Program-made: the position numbers and the translations under genes
In this document: positions 42,119 to 51,877 of the stretch, piece by piece
Layout of the letters: each line of letters begins with the position of its first letter
Position numbering within the stretch: the stretch's first letter is position 1
The notes under the pieces: generated by a model
Database searches by the model: none
Told to the model about the DNA's origin: nothing
The model's input: the letters and a program-made list of their open reading frames with translations, nothing else
DNA from: Lachnospiraceae bacterium
GTDB taxonomy: Bacteria > Bacillota > Clostridia > Lachnospirales > Lachnospiraceae
Assembly (NCBI GenBank): GCA_017612555.1
Contig: JAGAFR010000040.1
Location: 42,732 to 106,731, forward strand
Direction of reading: 5' to 3'
Length of the DNA: 64,000 bases

Positions 42119-43377
42119 TAAAAAAACCTACAACGGGAATGAAGGATATACTGCCTGCCGAGATGCAGATAAGGGATTATGTTACGGGGCTTGTAAAGGA
42201 AACGTATCAGACATTCGGATTCACACCGATCGAGACCCCGGCGGTCGAGCATATAGAAAACCTTCTGAGCAAGCAGGGCGGAGAGAATGAAAAGCTCATT
42301 TTCAAGATCTTAAAAAGAGGTGAAAAGCTCGTGCTTGGCGCAGATGCTAAGGAGGAAGATCTTGCCGATTCAGGACTTCGGTATGATCTGACCCTGCCCC
42401 TTTCCAGGTTTTATGCGTGCCATGCCGCTGAGCTTCCCGCGCCGTTTAAAGCGCTTCAGATAGGACCCGTATGGCGTGCCGACCGTCCCCAGAAAGGGCG
42501 TTTTCGTCAGTTTGTCCAGTGTGACATAGACATACTCGGAGATCCCACGAGTCTGGCTGAGATCGAACTGATAACAGCCACGACCACGCTCCTGGGGAAG
42601 CTTGATCTTAAGGATTTTACAGTCCGCATAAATGACAGAAGGATATTAAAGGCTATGGCGTCCTTCAGCGGCTTTAACGACAGTGACCTTGATACCGTGT
42701 TCATCATCCTCGACAAGATGGACAAGATAGGTAAGGACGGAGTGGCCGAGGAACTTGTAACAAGCGGATTTTCCAAGGATTGTGTTGATAAATATATAGC
42801 ACTGTTTGAAGGTGAGAACTTTGATACGCAGTATATAAAAGAACTTGCAGATAAGCTCGGAGATCACCTTGACGCAGAGTGCGCCGACAGCCTTATCGGC
42901 ATAATAAACAGCGTTGAAAGAGTAAAAAATGCAGATTTTCACATCGTTTTTGACCCAACTTTGGTCCGCGGCATGTCTTATTATACAGGAACCATTTTCG
43001 AGATCACGATGAATGAGTTCGGAAGCAGCGTCGCCGGAGGCGGCAGATACGATGAGATGATCGGCAGGTTCACGGGCAATAAAGTATGCGCCTGCGGATT
43101 TTCCATAGGATTTGAGAGGATAATCACTATCCTTCTCGACAAAGGGTTTGTCGTACCGGGAAGCGGCAGCAGGTATGCGTTCCTGATCGAAAAGGGTGCG
43201 GATGCCGGATTCGTCGCATCTGTCATGGAAGAGGCTGCAAAGCTCAGACAGGAAGGCAAGACGGTTCTTGTCTCCATGATGAACAAGAACAAGAAGTTTC
43301 AGAAGGAACAACTTGAAAAAGAAGGCTTTACATCAGATAATATAAAAGAATTCTATCATTCCGATTTTAAGAAATGA
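42109..43377 (+). CDS. hisS: Histidyl-tRNA synthetase
   Basis: A 422-residue class II synthetase. The N-terminal GMKDILPAEM, motif 2 region (RADRPQKGRFRQFVQCDIDI), the histidine-binding LVRGMSYYTGTIFE and the motif 3 region ACGFSIGFERI are visible, with a shortened C-terminal anticodon-binding domain. It starts at 42109 after AAAGGA inside the HemZ gene end. Confidence 0.94.
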   Translation: MGMIKKPTTGMKDILPAEMQIRDYVTGLVKETYQTFGFTPIETPAVEHIENLLSKQGGENEKLIFKILKRGEKLVLGADAKEEDLADSGLRYDLTLPLSRFYACHAAELPAPFKALQIGPVWRADRPQKGRFRQFVQCDIDILGDPTSLAEIELITATTTLLGKLDLKDFTVRINDRRILKAMASFSGFNDSDLDTVFIILDKMDKIGKDGVAEELVTSGFSKDCVDKYIALFEGENFDTQYIKELADKLGDHLDAECADSLIGIINSVERVKNADFHIVFDPTLVRGMSYYTGTIFEITMNEFGSSVAGGGRYDEMIGRFTGNKVCACGFSIGFERIITILLDKGFVVPGSGSRYAFLIEKGADAGFVASVMEEAAKLRQEGKTVLVSMMNKNKKFQKEQLEKEGFTSDNIKEFYHSDFKK

Positions 43378-43387
43378 CGGAGGCTGT

Positions 43388-44839
43388 ATGAAGTATTGTA
43401 GAAAATGCGGGATGCTCCTTGAGGATACGCATGTTACCTGTATAAGGTGCGGGGCGGATGTAACACTCGAAGAGAATGTTTCGATGTATCCGATAGAAGT
43501 AATGGAGACCATCGAAGAGGAGAATAAACGCAAGAAAGCGACCGGCAAGATAGTTGCGATGCTGATCGCTCTTGTTGTGGTGCTTGTGGGCCTCGTTCTG
43601 TTCTTCCTGTACGGATTCGACATCTCAAACCTTCAGCTTCCGGTAAGCGGACTCGGGACGGAAGATGAGATTGAGACGCTTGATGAGGAAGAGATCGAAG
43701 AAGAGGAACCTCTTGAGGAAGAGGAAGAGATCGAGCCGGAGGAGGAAGAAGAGGAGCCTGTAAACAAGACTTTCAAGGATGACAACGGCGTATATTATGA
43801 TTACGTATCTGAAAAGGATGATGCGGGTAACGTGGTTTTTACCGCACTCCTTCCCGAGGATCTTACCGTAAGGGAGATGTTCAACGATTACGAGGGATAC
43901 AGCGACCGTTATCCTTTCATGTTCAACTTTACCGCCTCGGATGAAGATAATGACGTAAGGTTCACGTATCTGTCCCCCAGGAAGCTGTGGTACAAGATCA
44001 GCGATACGGGTAAGAGCCGTTCCAATGAGAGTGACATCACACATTACATGAGCTATTTCAAATATGACGGTCCGTCGAGTTATCTTGACCAGCTTCTGGC
44101 GCAGAGCTATCCCGGAGCGAAGCTCGAACTCAAGGAGGAAAACGACATTTCCGAGGAGACGCTCGCGAAGCTGGAAGAGCTTGCCAAGGAGAAGAACGAG
44201 GAGCTCTTCGGGGATATAGGTGATTATGGCCATATCGGAGAGAATACGACATATGCCAACATGGACTATGAGTTCTCGGGGAAGGTGTACAAGTACGAGA
44301 TCACCCTTAAGGATAAGAACATGCTTTTCTGTAAGTATTATGTTCCGTCCGTGGCGTTTAACATCATGTATGCGAATCCCGATAATAATGACCGCGGAAC
44401 GCTTACCGAGTGGTATAATTTTTCAATAGTATGCTTCGAGACCGGTAATGAGGATGTATACGATGATTATGCGGACGCATTTGATGTCTTTGTTGCGAAT
44501 GCACTTCCTACCGATCTGTTCATGTATATCAATGAGAGTTATTCGGCTGATATAAAGAATGCCGTGGAAAGCGGCACAGCACCTGATCCCCTCGATCAGA
44601 CACTGCTTTCAAAATACGGATCCGCTTATTCGGATTCGGAGACACTGGATGATTTTGACGGAAAGGTTATGGATATCCTAAGGTCAGCGGGGACCTGCTT
44701 TAAGGATGATGATGTGGCTGTATACCTTCCGGAGAAGTTCAAGATCGCATATTATGACAAGGAAAAGAATAAAGTATTCATGTCGCCCGAGGAAGATGAG
44801 TACCCCGGCGAGACTTATGACGAATTAACTCAAGAGTAA
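43388..44839 (+). CDS. Zinc-ribbon membrane protein with acidic spacer
   Basis: A 483-residue protein that I do not recognise by function. The N-terminal zinc ribbon (YCRKCGMLL, then CIRCGAD) is cytoplasmic. One transmembrane helix (about residues 55-80) follows, then a strongly acidic spacer (runs of Glu, encoded about 43680-43765), then a 330-residue extracytoplasmic domain. RBS GGAGG lies upstream. It forms a pair with the next gene, which also has zinc ribbons and a membrane helix but in the opposite order. The pair lies between hisS and the SCIFF peptide. Confidence 0.7.
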   Translation: MKYCRKCGMLLEDTHVTCIRCGADVTLEENVSMYPIEVMETIEEENKRKKATGKIVAMLIALVVVLVGLVLFFLYGFDISNLQLPVSGLGTEDEIETLDEEEIEEEEPLEEEEEIEPEEEEEEPVNKTFKDDNGVYYDYVSEKDDAGNVVFTALLPEDLTVREMFNDYEGYSDRYPFMFNFTASDEDNDVRFTYLSPRKLWYKISDTGKSRSNESDITHYMSYFKYDGPSSYLDQLLAQSYPGAKLELKEENDISEETLAKLEELAKEKNEELFGDIGDYGHIGENTTYANMDYEFSGKVYKYEITLKDKNMLFCKYYVPSVAFNIMYANPDNNDRGTLTEWYNFSIVCFETGNEDVYDDYADAFDVFVANALPTDLFMYINESYSADIKNAVESGTAPDPLDQTLLSKYGSAYSDSETLDDFDGKVMDILRSAGTCFKDDDVAVYLPEKFKIAYYDKEKNKVFMSPEEDEYPGETYDELTQE

Positions 44840-44852
44840 AAGGAGATTCAAA

Positions 44853-45959
44853 ATGGCTGCGGATTACGACGACATCATGAACGCAAAGAAAACCGATACG
44901 ATGAGGGAGACGGACAGAAAGTGCCCGCAATGCGGCGCTACTATGGACTTTGACCCGACAACGGGCGGACTTCATTGCGACTACTGCGGTTACCGGGAAG
45001 AGATCAAAGCTGAGGATTCCAAAGGAGATACAGTCGCTGAGGAACAGGATTTTGAATCTGCAGAGTTTACCGGTAATTGTGACTGGGGTGTTTCTCAGAA
45101 GACGGTCACATGTAAGTCGTGCGGTGCCGTTTCCGTATATGATGCACTTGCGGTCGCAAATGAATGCCCGTACTGCGGATCGAATCAGGTTATGGAAGCC
45201 AGTGATGTCAAGACACTTGCGCCCAACGGCGTGGTACTGTTCAAGATAACCGCCAAGCAGGCAGGAGAGAAGTTTACCAAGTGGCTGTCCGGCAAATGGT
45301 TTGCGCCGAAAGAGGCTAAGAGAAGTGCCAGGGCAGACAGGTTCAAGGGAATATATCTTCCTTACTGGACGTTTGATTCGGATACTGTTACCGAATATAC
45401 CGCAGAATACGGTATAGACCGTACCGAGGGACACGGAGACAATCAGAGGACCGTTACCGACTGGCACAGGACGAGCGGCACATACAGCGAGTTCATCGAT
45501 GACCAGCTGGTGGCAGGTACGGGTGACCAGAACGTAAACATGCTCCGTAAGGTTGAGCCTTTTGATACCAAGGACAACAAGTCATACAAGCCGGAATATC
45601 TGGCCGGCTTTATGGCTGAGAGATATTCGGTAGGTCTTAAGGATGCATGGGAAAAAGCAAAGGACTTCATCCGCAAGAGACTTCAGTCCGCGATCGAGAG
45701 CAAGATAAGAAGCGAGCACAATGCAGACCATGTAAGAAACTATAAGGCAACGACCTCGTTTTCACATATCACTTACAAATACCTGATGCTGCCGGTCTGG
45801 CTGTCATGCTTTAAATACAAGGATAAGGTATATCAGTTCATAGTAAACGGACAATCCGGTAAAGTGGGCGGGGACTACCCGATATCAGGCTGGCGCGTGT
45901 TCATTGCAATTCTTATCGGCCTCGTGATATTGGCTATTCTGTGGTCTCTCGTACAGTGA
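44853..45959 (+). CDS. Double zinc-ribbon protein with C-terminal membrane helix
   Basis: A 368-residue protein. Two zinc ribbons lie near the N-terminus: CPQCGATM with CDYCGY, and CKSCGAV with CPYCGS. A basic, Tyr-rich middle domain (PYWTFDSDTVTEYTAEYG region) and a single C-terminal membrane helix (about residues 343-365) follow. It matches proteins annotated as TFIIB-type zinc ribbon-containing in clostridia, whose function is unknown. AGGAGA lies upstream and 13 nt separate it from the previous gene. Confidence 0.7.
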   Translation: MAADYDDIMNAKKTDTMRETDRKCPQCGATMDFDPTTGGLHCDYCGYREEIKAEDSKGDTVAEEQDFESAEFTGNCDWGVSQKTVTCKSCGAVSVYDALAVANECPYCGSNQVMEASDVKTLAPNGVVLFKITAKQAGEKFTKWLSGKWFAPKEAKRSARADRFKGIYLPYWTFDSDTVTEYTAEYGIDRTEGHGDNQRTVTDWHRTSGTYSEFIDDQLVAGTGDQNVNMLRKVEPFDTKDNKSYKPEYLAGFMAERYSVGLKDAWEKAKDFIRKRLQSAIESKIRSEHNADHVRNYKATTSFSHITYKYLMLPVWLSCFKYKDKVYQFIVNGQSGKVGGDYPISGWRVFIAILIGLVILAILWSLVQ

Positions 45960-45989
45960 TAAAAATTGCTTTTCAAAGTAATATGTGTG

Positions 45990-45998
45990 TGATATAAT
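45990..45998 (+). promoter_or_regulatory. Extended -10 promoter of the SCIFF peptide gene
   Basis: TGATATAAT is a perfect extended -10 box 42 nt before scfA. TTGCTT at 45966 is 21 bases upstream, too far for a standard -35. Confidence 0.5.
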
Positions 45999-46040
45999 TT
46001 GTCGCGATTGGAAATTGAATCAAGATCCGGAGGTGTGCTT

Positions 46041-46184
46041 ATGAAGCATATAAAGTCTTTACAGACAAGAAACCTTAAGAAGTCGATAAAGAAGGGCGGA
46101 TGCGGAGAGTGTCAGACATCCTGCCAGTCAGCGTGCAAGACCTCTTGCACAGTAGGTAACCAGAGCTGCGAGAAAGCACAGTAG
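46041..46184 (+). CDS. scfA: SCIFF ranthipeptide precursor
   Basis: A 47-residue precursor with six cysteines (positions 21, 24, 28, 32, 36 and 43), i.e. the six-Cys-in-forty-five family conserved across clostridia. A basic leader (MKHIKSLQTRNLKKSIKK) precedes the GGCGECQTSCQSACKTSC core. The maturase encoded next is expected to install thioether crosslinks. The ATG at 46041 follows GGAGGTG; the upstream in-frame ATG has no such site. It has its own promoter and a terminator-like hairpin before the maturase gene. Confidence 0.96.
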   Translation: MKHIKSLQTRNLKKSIKKGGCGECQTSCQSACKTSCTVGNQSCEKAQ

Positions 46185-46203
46185 TTACCATATCGACCAT
46201 GAA

Positions 46204-46227
46204 AAAGCTCTCACGGGGGGCTTTTTT
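46204..46227 (+). terminator. Terminator/attenuator between peptide and maturase
   Basis: AAGCTCTC pairs with GGGGGCTT (with G-T pairs) around a short ACG-type loop, followed by six T. It lies 20 nt after scfA and 29 nt before scfB, so it probably makes the peptide more abundant than the enzyme. Confidence 0.65.
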
Positions 46228-46255
46228 AGTGTTCGTGTATCGGTAAGGGAGATTT

Positions 46256-47674
46256 ATGATACACCAGTACAAAAATAACGGTTTTAATATCGTCATGGAT
46301 GTTGAGAGCGGCTGTATCCATGTTGTGGATGATATTGTGTACGACCTTGTATCGGCGCTTGATGAGTATTCACAGACCGGAACCATACGTACCGTTATCG
46401 ACGAGGACAATATAAAGGCCGCATCGTATGAGGATATCAGGACCTATCTTACCGGTAAGCTGTCTTCATATGAAGAAGATGAGATAAAAGAGGCTTACGA
46501 GGAAGTTGCGTATCTTATAGAAGATGAGCAGCTTTTTACCGATGATCTGTTTGAGGATAACATAGATCAGTTTACAAACCGTGATACGGTCGTAAAAGCA
46601 TTGTGCCTTCATATAGCCCATGACTGTAATCTTGCGTGCAGATACTGCTTTGCCGGAAAGGGCGAGTACCACGGGGAGCGCCAGCTTATGAGCTTCGAGG
46701 TTGGTAAGAAGGCACTTGACCTTCTTGTAAGATCTTCGGGCTCAAGAAGGAACCTGGAGGTTGATTTTTTCGGCGGCGAGCCGCTTATGAACTTCGACGT
46801 CGTTAAGAAGCTCGTTGAGTACGGAAGATCCCTTGAAGAAAAGCACAACAAGAAGTTCAGGTTTACTCTTACGACGAACGGTGTTCTGCTTGACGATGAG
46901 ATACTTGATTTTGCCAATAAAGAAATGGGAAATCTCGTGCTGTCCCTTGACGGACGAAAGGAAGTCCATGACAGGATGAGACCCAGATGCGGAGGACAGG
47001 GCAGTTACGACGAGATAGTGCCGAAGTTTATCAAGGCTGCCGAGTCCCGCGATCAGATGAACTATTATGTCAGAGGTACATATACGAGGTATAATACGGA
47101 TTTTGCCGAAGACGTTAAGCATATGGCAGAGCTGGGATTCAAGCAGATATCCGTCGAGCCGGTCGTGTCTCCGCTTACGGAGGATTACGCACTTCGGGAA
47201 GAGGATATCCCGAAGCTGTGCGAGCAGTACGATATCCTTGCAAAATACATGCTTGAACGAAAAAAAGAAGGAAAAGGCTTTAATTTTTTCCATTTTATGA
47301 TAGACTTATCCGGCGGGCCCTGTGCGATAAAAAGACTGACGGGATGCGGTTCCGGATCGGAATACATGGCTGTTGCACCAAACGGGGACCTGTATCCGTG
47401 CCATCAGTTCGTGGGTATGCATGAGTTCCTCATGGGAAATGTGGACACGGGTGTTGAAAATACCGGGCTTTCAGAGAAGTTCAAACGGTGTAACGTCTAT
47501 TCGAGGAAAGAGTGTAAGAGCTGTTTTGCCAAGTATTACTGCAGCGGCGGATGTGCCGCAAACGCATACAACTATACGGGTGATATAAACGGCGTATACG
47601 ATATAGGATGCAGATTACAACAGAAGCGTGTGGAAACCGCCATAATGATCAAGGCGGCATGCGCACAAGAGTAA
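46256..47674 (+). CDS. scfB: SCIFF radical SAM maturase
   Basis: A 472-residue radical SAM/SPASM enzyme. The N-terminal 90 residues form the peptide-recognition (RRE-like) domain. The SAM cluster motif is CNLACRYC. The SPASM domain has CGSGSEYMAVAPNGDLYPC, then CKSC, then YYCSGGCAANAYN and a final Cys, for two auxiliary clusters. It crosslinks cysteines of the SCIFF peptide by thioether bonds. It stands directly behind scfA and 34 nt before secDF, which is the conserved clostridial arrangement. Confidence 0.95.
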   Translation: MIHQYKNNGFNIVMDVESGCIHVVDDIVYDLVSALDEYSQTGTIRTVIDEDNIKAASYEDIRTYLTGKLSSYEEDEIKEAYEEVAYLIEDEQLFTDDLFEDNIDQFTNRDTVVKALCLHIAHDCNLACRYCFAGKGEYHGERQLMSFEVGKKALDLLVRSSGSRRNLEVDFFGGEPLMNFDVVKKLVEYGRSLEEKHNKKFRFTLTTNGVLLDDEILDFANKEMGNLVLSLDGRKEVHDRMRPRCGGQGSYDEIVPKFIKAAESRDQMNYYVRGTYTRYNTDFAEDVKHMAELGFKQISVEPVVSPLTEDYALREEDIPKLCEQYDILAKYMLERKKEGKGFNFFHFMIDLSGGPCAIKRLTGCGSGSEYMAVAPNGDLYPCHQFVGMHEFLMGNVDTGVENTGLSEKFKRCNVYSRKECKSCFAKYYCSGGCAANAYNYTGDINGVYDIGCRLQQKRVETAIMIKAACAQE

Positions 47675-47708
47675 TAATACAAAGAGGTTTTTGAAAGGAA
47701 AGAAAGCA

Positions 47709-49925
47709 ATGAAGAAACAAAATGCGATCATGGCGCTGTTGGCAGTGCTTCTCCTGATAGCCGGATTCGGCTACATGGTCATGAACGGACTCGGAGTGGA
47801 TGCCGTAGGATCCGCGAAGGGGATCCATCTCGGACTTGACCTTGCAGGTGGTGTCAGCATCACTTATCAGGCAGTGGGAGAAGGTACTCCTTCATCCGAG
47901 GATATGGATGATACCGTATACAAGCTTCAGCAGAGAGTACAGGGATACTCGACCGAAGCGCTTGTGTATAAGGAAGGTATCGACAGGATCAATATTGAGA
48001 TACCCGGATTGTCGGATGCCAACGCGGTTCTTGAAGAACTGGGAAAGCCGGGAAGTCTTTATTTTATCAATCATAAAGACTCTAACGGTAACGAAAACTA
48101 TGATTCCATGGGTAACCTCAATAAGAGCATAGAAGAGCTTACAGCTGACGGAAGTATCGTACTTACCGGGTCAAACGTAAAAGAGTCAAGAGCCGGTGCC
48201 ATCAAGAACGATATGGGCAATACCGAGTATGTTGTTGAGCTGACTCTTGATGATGAAGGTACAAAGAAATTTGCCGAGGCAACAACAGCGGCTGCCCCGA
48301 CAAATGATACGATAATGATCTACTACGATGGCAAGCCTGCTTCGATCCCCGTTGTTAAATCGGCCATCACAGGCGGCATGGCACAGATCTCAGGTCAGAA
48401 GACCGCTGAAGAAGCCGAACAGCTTGCATCAACGATCCGTATCGGTGGACTTAAGATAGAGCTTGAAGAGCTGCGTTCAAACGTTGTAGGTGCCCAGCTC
48501 GGTACAGAGGCTATTTCAAGATCACTTAAGGCAGGTCTTATCGGATTTGCGATCATCGTATTATTCATGTGTGTGGTATATCTTGTGCCGGGTCTTGCTT
48601 CATCGATCGCACTTGTGCTTTACTGCCTGATCACAGTATTCTGCCTTAACTTCTTTGATATGACACTTACCCTTCCGGGTATCGCAGGTATCGTTCTTTC
48701 GATAGGTATGGCGGTTGATGCCAACGTTATCACGTTCGCGAGAATACGTGAAGAGATAGCGGCGGGAAAGAGTGTACGCTCTGCAATAGATGAAGGTTAC
48801 AAGAAAGCTCTGTCGGCTATCATCGACGGTAACGTTACAACCCTTATCGCAGCACTTGTTCTCGGTATCATCGGAACAGGATCGATCAAGGGCTTCGCTC
48901 AGACACTTGCTCTCGGTATCGTTGTATCGATGATAACGGCTCTGTTTGTTACAAAGCTGATCTTAAGATCATTCTACGCACTCGGCATACGTGACGAGAA
49001 GTGGTACGGAAGAGCCAAAGAGCTTAAGTTCATTGAGTTCATAAGCAAGAGGAAACTGTTCATAATCATTTCCTCCGGGGTCATCGTTGTAGGTATCATC
49101 ACTATGATCGTTAATTCGGCAATGGGCAAGCATGCTCTCAATTACAGTCTTGAGTTCCTCGGCGGTACATCAACAAATGTTACCTTCAATGAGGATATGG
49201 CTCTTGCGGATATCGATGCAAAGGTTGTTCCTTCGATAGAGAAGATTACGGGAGACGCAAACGTTCAGGTACAGAAGGTTACGGGATCGAACGAAGTCAT
49301 CTTCAAGACCCGCGCACTTAATGTAACAGAGAGAGAAGCGTTCAACGATATGATGGAATCAGAGTTCGGTGTTGCTGCGGATAAGATCGTAGCAGAGACG
49401 ATCAGCTCGACGATCTCATCGGAGATGTCAAGGGATGCGATCCTTGCCATCATCATCGCGACGGTACTCATGCTCGTATACATCTGGTTCAGATTCAAGG
49501 ATCTGAGATTCGGTGCAAGTTCGGTCATCTGTCTTCTTCATGACGTTCTTGTAGTCGTAACGTTCTATGCTCTTGCGAGGATCACGGTCGGCTCGACATT
49601 TGTAGCCTGCATACTTACGATCGTAGGTTATTCGATCAACGCAACGATCGTTATATTCGACAGGATCCGTGAGAAGCTTGCAACGACAAAGGACAGCCTT
49701 GAAAAGCTTGCAAACGATGCAGTCAACCAGACTCTTTCACGAAGCCTGTTCACATCGCTGACAACTTTCGTAATGGTTGCTGTACTGTACATACTCGGCG
49801 TAAGCTCGGTCAAGGAATTTGCGCTTCCGCTCATGATAGGTATCGTCTGCGGTACGTATTCATCAGTTTGCCTTGCAAGTGCGATATGGTATATCCTGCG
49901 TACGAAGGTTGGCGCAACAAAATAA
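47709..49925 (+). CDS. secDF: Fused protein translocase subunit SecDF
   Basis: A 738-residue membrane protein with SecD and SecF joined in one chain: twelve transmembrane helices in two blocks, the HLGLDLAGGVSITYQ start and SIGMAVDANVITFARIREE in the SecD half, and a second half with FLGGTSTNVTF and YSINATIVIFDRIRE of SecF. It uses the proton or sodium gradient to complete protein export. ATG at 47709 follows AAAGGA. Its place after the SCIFF maturase is conserved; the reason is not known. Confidence 0.95.
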   Translation: MKKQNAIMALLAVLLLIAGFGYMVMNGLGVDAVGSAKGIHLGLDLAGGVSITYQAVGEGTPSSEDMDDTVYKLQQRVQGYSTEALVYKEGIDRINIEIPGLSDANAVLEELGKPGSLYFINHKDSNGNENYDSMGNLNKSIEELTADGSIVLTGSNVKESRAGAIKNDMGNTEYVVELTLDDEGTKKFAEATTAAAPTNDTIMIYYDGKPASIPVVKSAITGGMAQISGQKTAEEAEQLASTIRIGGLKIELEELRSNVVGAQLGTEAISRSLKAGLIGFAIIVLFMCVVYLVPGLASSIALVLYCLITVFCLNFFDMTLTLPGIAGIVLSIGMAVDANVITFARIREEIAAGKSVRSAIDEGYKKALSAIIDGNVTTLIAALVLGIIGTGSIKGFAQTLALGIVVSMITALFVTKLILRSFYALGIRDEKWYGRAKELKFIEFISKRKLFIIISSGVIVVGIITMIVNSAMGKHALNYSLEFLGGTSTNVTFNEDMALADIDAKVVPSIEKITGDANVQVQKVTGSNEVIFKTRALNVTEREAFNDMMESEFGVAADKIVAETISSTISSEMSRDAILAIIIATVLMLVYIWFRFKDLRFGASSVICLLHDVLVVVTFYALARITVGSTFVACILTIVGYSINATIVIFDRIREKLATTKDSLEKLANDAVNQTLSRSLFTSLTTFVMVAVLYILGVSSVKEFALPLMIGIVCGTYSSVCLASAIWYILRTKVGATK

Positions 49926-49939
49926 TATCCGGATTTAAT

Positions 49940-50075
49940 GGCCTCGACGGCTTTGATCGTTTCCCCAAAAGGCGCTTGCGCTCGTTTCCGTGCGTCGCGT
50001 TACTAGACTCGATAATACCTCGTCAAGTAACAACGCACTCCAAGTCTTTTGGGAAAACAACAAACCGTCGAGGCC
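49940..50075. repeat. 136-nt nested inverted-repeat element
   Basis: Three nested imperfect stems fill the secDF-recJ gap. Outer: GGCCTCGACGG (49940-49950) with its perfect complement at 50065-50075. Middle: 13 bp with one mismatch (49959-49971 with 50046-50058). Inner: GTGCGT (49990-49995) with ACGCAC (50033-50038) and GTTACT (49999-50004) with AGTAAC (50026-50031). There is no long U-tract, no open frame and no class I recognise. It could be a structured RNA, a miniature transposable element or a terminator for secDF. Confidence 0.6.
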
Positions 50076-50121
50076 TTATTGTATGTAGATATGAATTCTG
50101 TGTTATTCTTGAATTATTAGT

Positions 50122-51864
50122 ATGAAAAAATGGGTCGTGACGGCGAAGGGCGCCGATTTTAACAAAATAGCAAAAGATTTCGGCATCAGTCCTTATCTGG
50201 CGAGGATCATAGTAAACAGAGGCGCATCAACGAACGAAGAGATCGATATGTTCCTAAACGCCGATGTAAATAAGATGCACGATCCAAGGCTTCTTCCGAA
50301 CATTGAGGAAGCGGTATCGGTCATTGCGGATGCGATTGAAGCACAGGTCCCCATAAGGGTGGTCGGTGATTATGATATTGATGGAGTATGTGCATCCTAT
50401 ATCCTCAAAAAAGGTCTTGAAGAGGCAGGGGCCGTCGTTGATGTGCGGCTTCCCGAGAGGATAAAGGACGGATACGGCATCAATGAAAACATGATAAACG
50501 AAGCAAATGATGACGGTATTGAGCTTCTGATAACATGTGATAACGGAATAGCAGCCGCCAAAGAGATCGGGCTTGCAACGTCGCTTGGAATGAGTGTTGT
50601 GGTCACGGATCATCATGAGGTACCGTATGAAGAGACTGACGGAAACAGGAAGTATATCGTCCCTTATGCTGATGCAGTCGTGGATCCGAAGCTTCCTGAC
50701 AGTAAATACCCTTTTGACGGGATATGCGGTGCCATGGTGGCATATAAGCTCATATTCTGTCTGTATATGTTCAGTACGGTAGGTGAGTTTGTACGAAACA
50801 AAGAAGTTCTTCTTGAAGAGTTTCTTTCTTTTGCGGCATTTGCCACCGTGGGTGATATAATGGAGCTGCGGGATGAAAATCGTATTGCCGTAAAGCGCGG
50901 ACTGGAAATACTCCGGCGCACATCAAATGTCGGAATGAAGGCTCTTATTGAAGCTACAGCCATCAAGCCCGATACCATAAGTGCTTATCATATTGGATTT
51001 ATCCTCGGACCGTGTATAAACGCTACCGGCAGGCTTGAGACGGCGGATGCTGCGCTTGAACTTTTCTTTGAAGAAGATCATGATACCGCTCTTCGTAAAG
51101 CACAGGAACTTGTACGTATCAACGAAAGCCGCAAGAACATGACACAGGCTTTTACCAATAAAGCCATACAGCTCGTAAGTTCGGACTACGCGGATGACAG
51201 GGTACTTGTCGTATATATGCCCGAGTGCCATGAAAGCCTGGCGGGGATCGTTGCGGGACGACTCAGGGAAGCGTTTTACAAGCCTTCGATCGTGCTGACC
51301 GATGATGCCGAAGGAAACATTAAAGGAAGCGGAAGATCGATAGAAGCATATTCGATGTATGATGAACTGAGTAAAGTAAAAGATCTGTTCACGAAGTTCG
51401 GTGGGCATAAAATGGCGGCCGGACTGTCCATGCCTGCGGGCTGTGCAGATAAGCTCAGGGAAAGACTGAACGAGGCATGTACTCTTGAAGATGACGATCT
51501 TGTTGAAAAAGTCCGTATAGATATACCGCTTCCGCTGTCGTACGTGGATGCGGCTTTCGTAAAAGAGCTGGATAGGCTGGAGCCGTACGGTGTTGCCAAT
51601 CCGAGACCGATGTTCGCACAGAAGGATGTTCCGATAAAGGATATGACTGTCATGGGAAAAAACAGGAACGTTCTGAAGCTTATGCTTGAGGCTTCCGACA
51701 GAAGTGGAAATCCCAGGATCATGGAGGCTGTATATTTCGGAGATGCAGCGGAAGCATACAACAGACTGTCGGGTCAAAAGACCGTGTCGGTGCTGTATCA
51801 GCCGGAATTCAATGATTTTAACGGAAGGCGCAGTATAAGGCTGGTAGTGAAGGATTATATGTGA
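50122..51864 (+). CDS. recJ: Single-stranded-DNA exonuclease RecJ
   Basis: A 580-residue DHH-family nuclease. DHH motifs are present: GDYDIDGVCA, CDNGIAA, TDHHEVP, and the DHHA1 region with GSGRSIEAY and KFGGHKMAAGLSM, followed by the OB-fold C-terminus. It degrades single-stranded DNA 5' to 3' in repair and recombination. There is no clear ribosome-binding site before the ATG at 50122. The nested hairpin element lies 46 nt upstream. Confidence 0.92.
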   Translation: MKKWVVTAKGADFNKIAKDFGISPYLARIIVNRGASTNEEIDMFLNADVNKMHDPRLLPNIEEAVSVIADAIEAQVPIRVVGDYDIDGVCASYILKKGLEEAGAVVDVRLPERIKDGYGINENMINEANDDGIELLITCDNGIAAAKEIGLATSLGMSVVVTDHHEVPYEETDGNRKYIVPYADAVVDPKLPDSKYPFDGICGAMVAYKLIFCLYMFSTVGEFVRNKEVLLEEFLSFAAFATVGDIMELRDENRIAVKRGLEILRRTSNVGMKALIEATAIKPDTISAYHIGFILGPCINATGRLETADAALELFFEEDHDTALRKAQELVRINESRKNMTQAFTNKAIQLVSSDYADDRVLVVYMPECHESLAGIVAGRLREAFYKPSIVLTDDAEGNIKGSGRSIEAYSMYDELSKVKDLFTKFGGHKMAAGLSMPAGCADKLRERLNEACTLEDDDLVEKVRIDIPLPLSYVDAAFVKELDRLEPYGVANPRPMFAQKDVPIKDMTVMGKNRNVLKLMLEASDRSGNPRIMEAVYFGDAAEAYNRLSGQKTVSVLYQPEFNDFNGRRSIRLVVKDYM

Positions 51865-51877
51865 TATGTTCCGGTAC

